From assembly GCA_025965815.1 (NCBI GenBank), contig JAOPWF010000663.1, forward strand, positions 1 to 7,471: a stretch of 7,471 nucleotides of DNA, read 5' to 3'. A model generated the notes under the pieces. It did not search any database and was not told the origin of the DNA. It saw nothing but the letters and a program-made list of their open reading frames with translations. The stretch comes from Mycobacterium sp. (GTDB lineage Bacteria; Actinomycetota; Actinomycetes; Mycobacteriales; Mycobacteriaceae). Each line of letters opens with the position of its first letter. Positions within the stretch are counted from its first letter, which is position 1. Position numbers and translations under genes: made by a program. Positions 7,191 to 7,471 of the stretch are shown here, in pieces.

Positions 7191-7471
7191 GTGACGAATC
7201 CGCGTGTCGATGACTTGGATGTCAACCGTCACGTCGCAGAGACCGGCTCCCGGCTGCACGCACGGCTGGCCGAGGTTTCCTCGCAGCTGCGTCAGTCGTT
7301 GGAGGAGGACATCCCCGAGCTGCGTGCGGGTGCGGGCCTGCTCGAGTCGGTCGAGAAGATCACTGGTTCGGATCGCACTCACCTGCAGGCGTCGTGCTCG
7401 GGCGGAATCCTGGCGGCGATGACCGCACAGCATCTGACCGCGACCGGCCAGGGTGACCGGCTCGCCAGCCT
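7191..7471 (+). CDS. Chimeric partial frame: PucR-like N-terminus joined to PhaC-like hydrolase segment
   Basis: Ninety-three codons run off the right edge from a GTG at 7191. An in-frame TAG at 7125 bounds the frame, and no ATG or TTG lies between it and the GTG. There is no visible ribosome binding site, so leaderless initiation is possible. Residues about 13-53 (RHVAETGSRLHARL..., then SLEEDIPELRAG, LLESV) resemble the N-terminal helical segment of mycobacterial PucR-family regulators, which typically reads I-x-E-L-R-G-D-x-x-L-L-E-L-L. Residues about 54-93 (VEKITGSDRTHLQ, then ASCSGGILAAM, TAQHLTATGQGDRLASL) match the nucleophile-elbow region of class I PHA synthase-like alpha/beta-hydrolases. 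Cys69 would be the nucleophile, although the first residue of the usual G-x-C-x-G-G box is Ala. As a unit it lacks the regulator's DNA-binding domain and the hydrolase's upstream strands, so it may be a deletion remnant. The coding call is fair; the product is uncertain. Confidence 0.5.
   Translation, partial: MTNPRVDDLDVNRHVAETGSRLHARLAEVSSQLRQSLEEDIPELRAGAGLLESVEKITGSDRTHLQASCSGGILAAMTAQHLTATGQGDRLAS

Noticed and set aside
7014..7433. 140-codon upstream extension of the acyl-CoA synthetase frame
   Set aside because: It is arginine-rich (a run of eight Arg from the hexamer repeat), unrelated to the family and antisense to the right-edge frame; the start at 7013 has a strong ribosome binding site and a normal N-terminus.

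Overview
The window is a GC-rich actinobacterial chromosome segment, most likely from a non-tuberculous Mycobacterium or a close relative. This rests on the codon use, a DUF3556 membrane protein (a family I associate with mycobacteria), an acyl-CoA dehydrogenase very like mycobacterial FadE25, and a mycobacterial-style PucR regulator N-terminus at the right edge. No phage, IS, CRISPR, tRNA or rRNA sequence was recognised.

Layout. From right to left on the minus strand runs a compact four-gene cluster: an AMP-dependent acyl-CoA synthetase (FadD type, 5550-7013), a polytopic DUF3556 membrane protein (3716-5539), a phytoene-desaturase-like FAD oxidoreductase (2304-3719), and an acyl-CoA dehydrogenase (FadE type, 1112-2277). 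The junctions are a 10-base gap, a 4-base ATGA overlap and a 26-base gap, so the cluster is almost certainly one operon. After about 330 bases without a recognisable gene, a DUF2252 kinase-fold-like protein on the same strand runs off the left edge (1-781). On the plus strand, divergent from the operon, a GTG-initiated reading frame starts at 7191 and runs off the right edge.

How the genes fit together. The synthetase would activate a carboxylic acid as its CoA thioester. The FadE would then introduce an alpha,beta double bond. The desaturase-like flavoprotein and the membrane protein would handle a further redox or membrane step on a hydrophobic substrate. The substrate is not readable from sequence, so this is an uncharacterised lipid or isoprenoid-like catabolic or modification cluster.

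Two points deserve most attention. The FadE N-terminus is broken by an apparent one-base deletion near 2212: a good start and a conserved N-terminus lie in one frame and the rest in another. The divergent right-edge frame looks chimeric: about 53 residues resemble the N-terminus of a PucR-family regulator, then the sequence passes in frame into the nucleophile-elbow region of a PhaC-like alpha/beta-hydrolase. The 177-base divergent intergenic region carries two dyads that could be operators.
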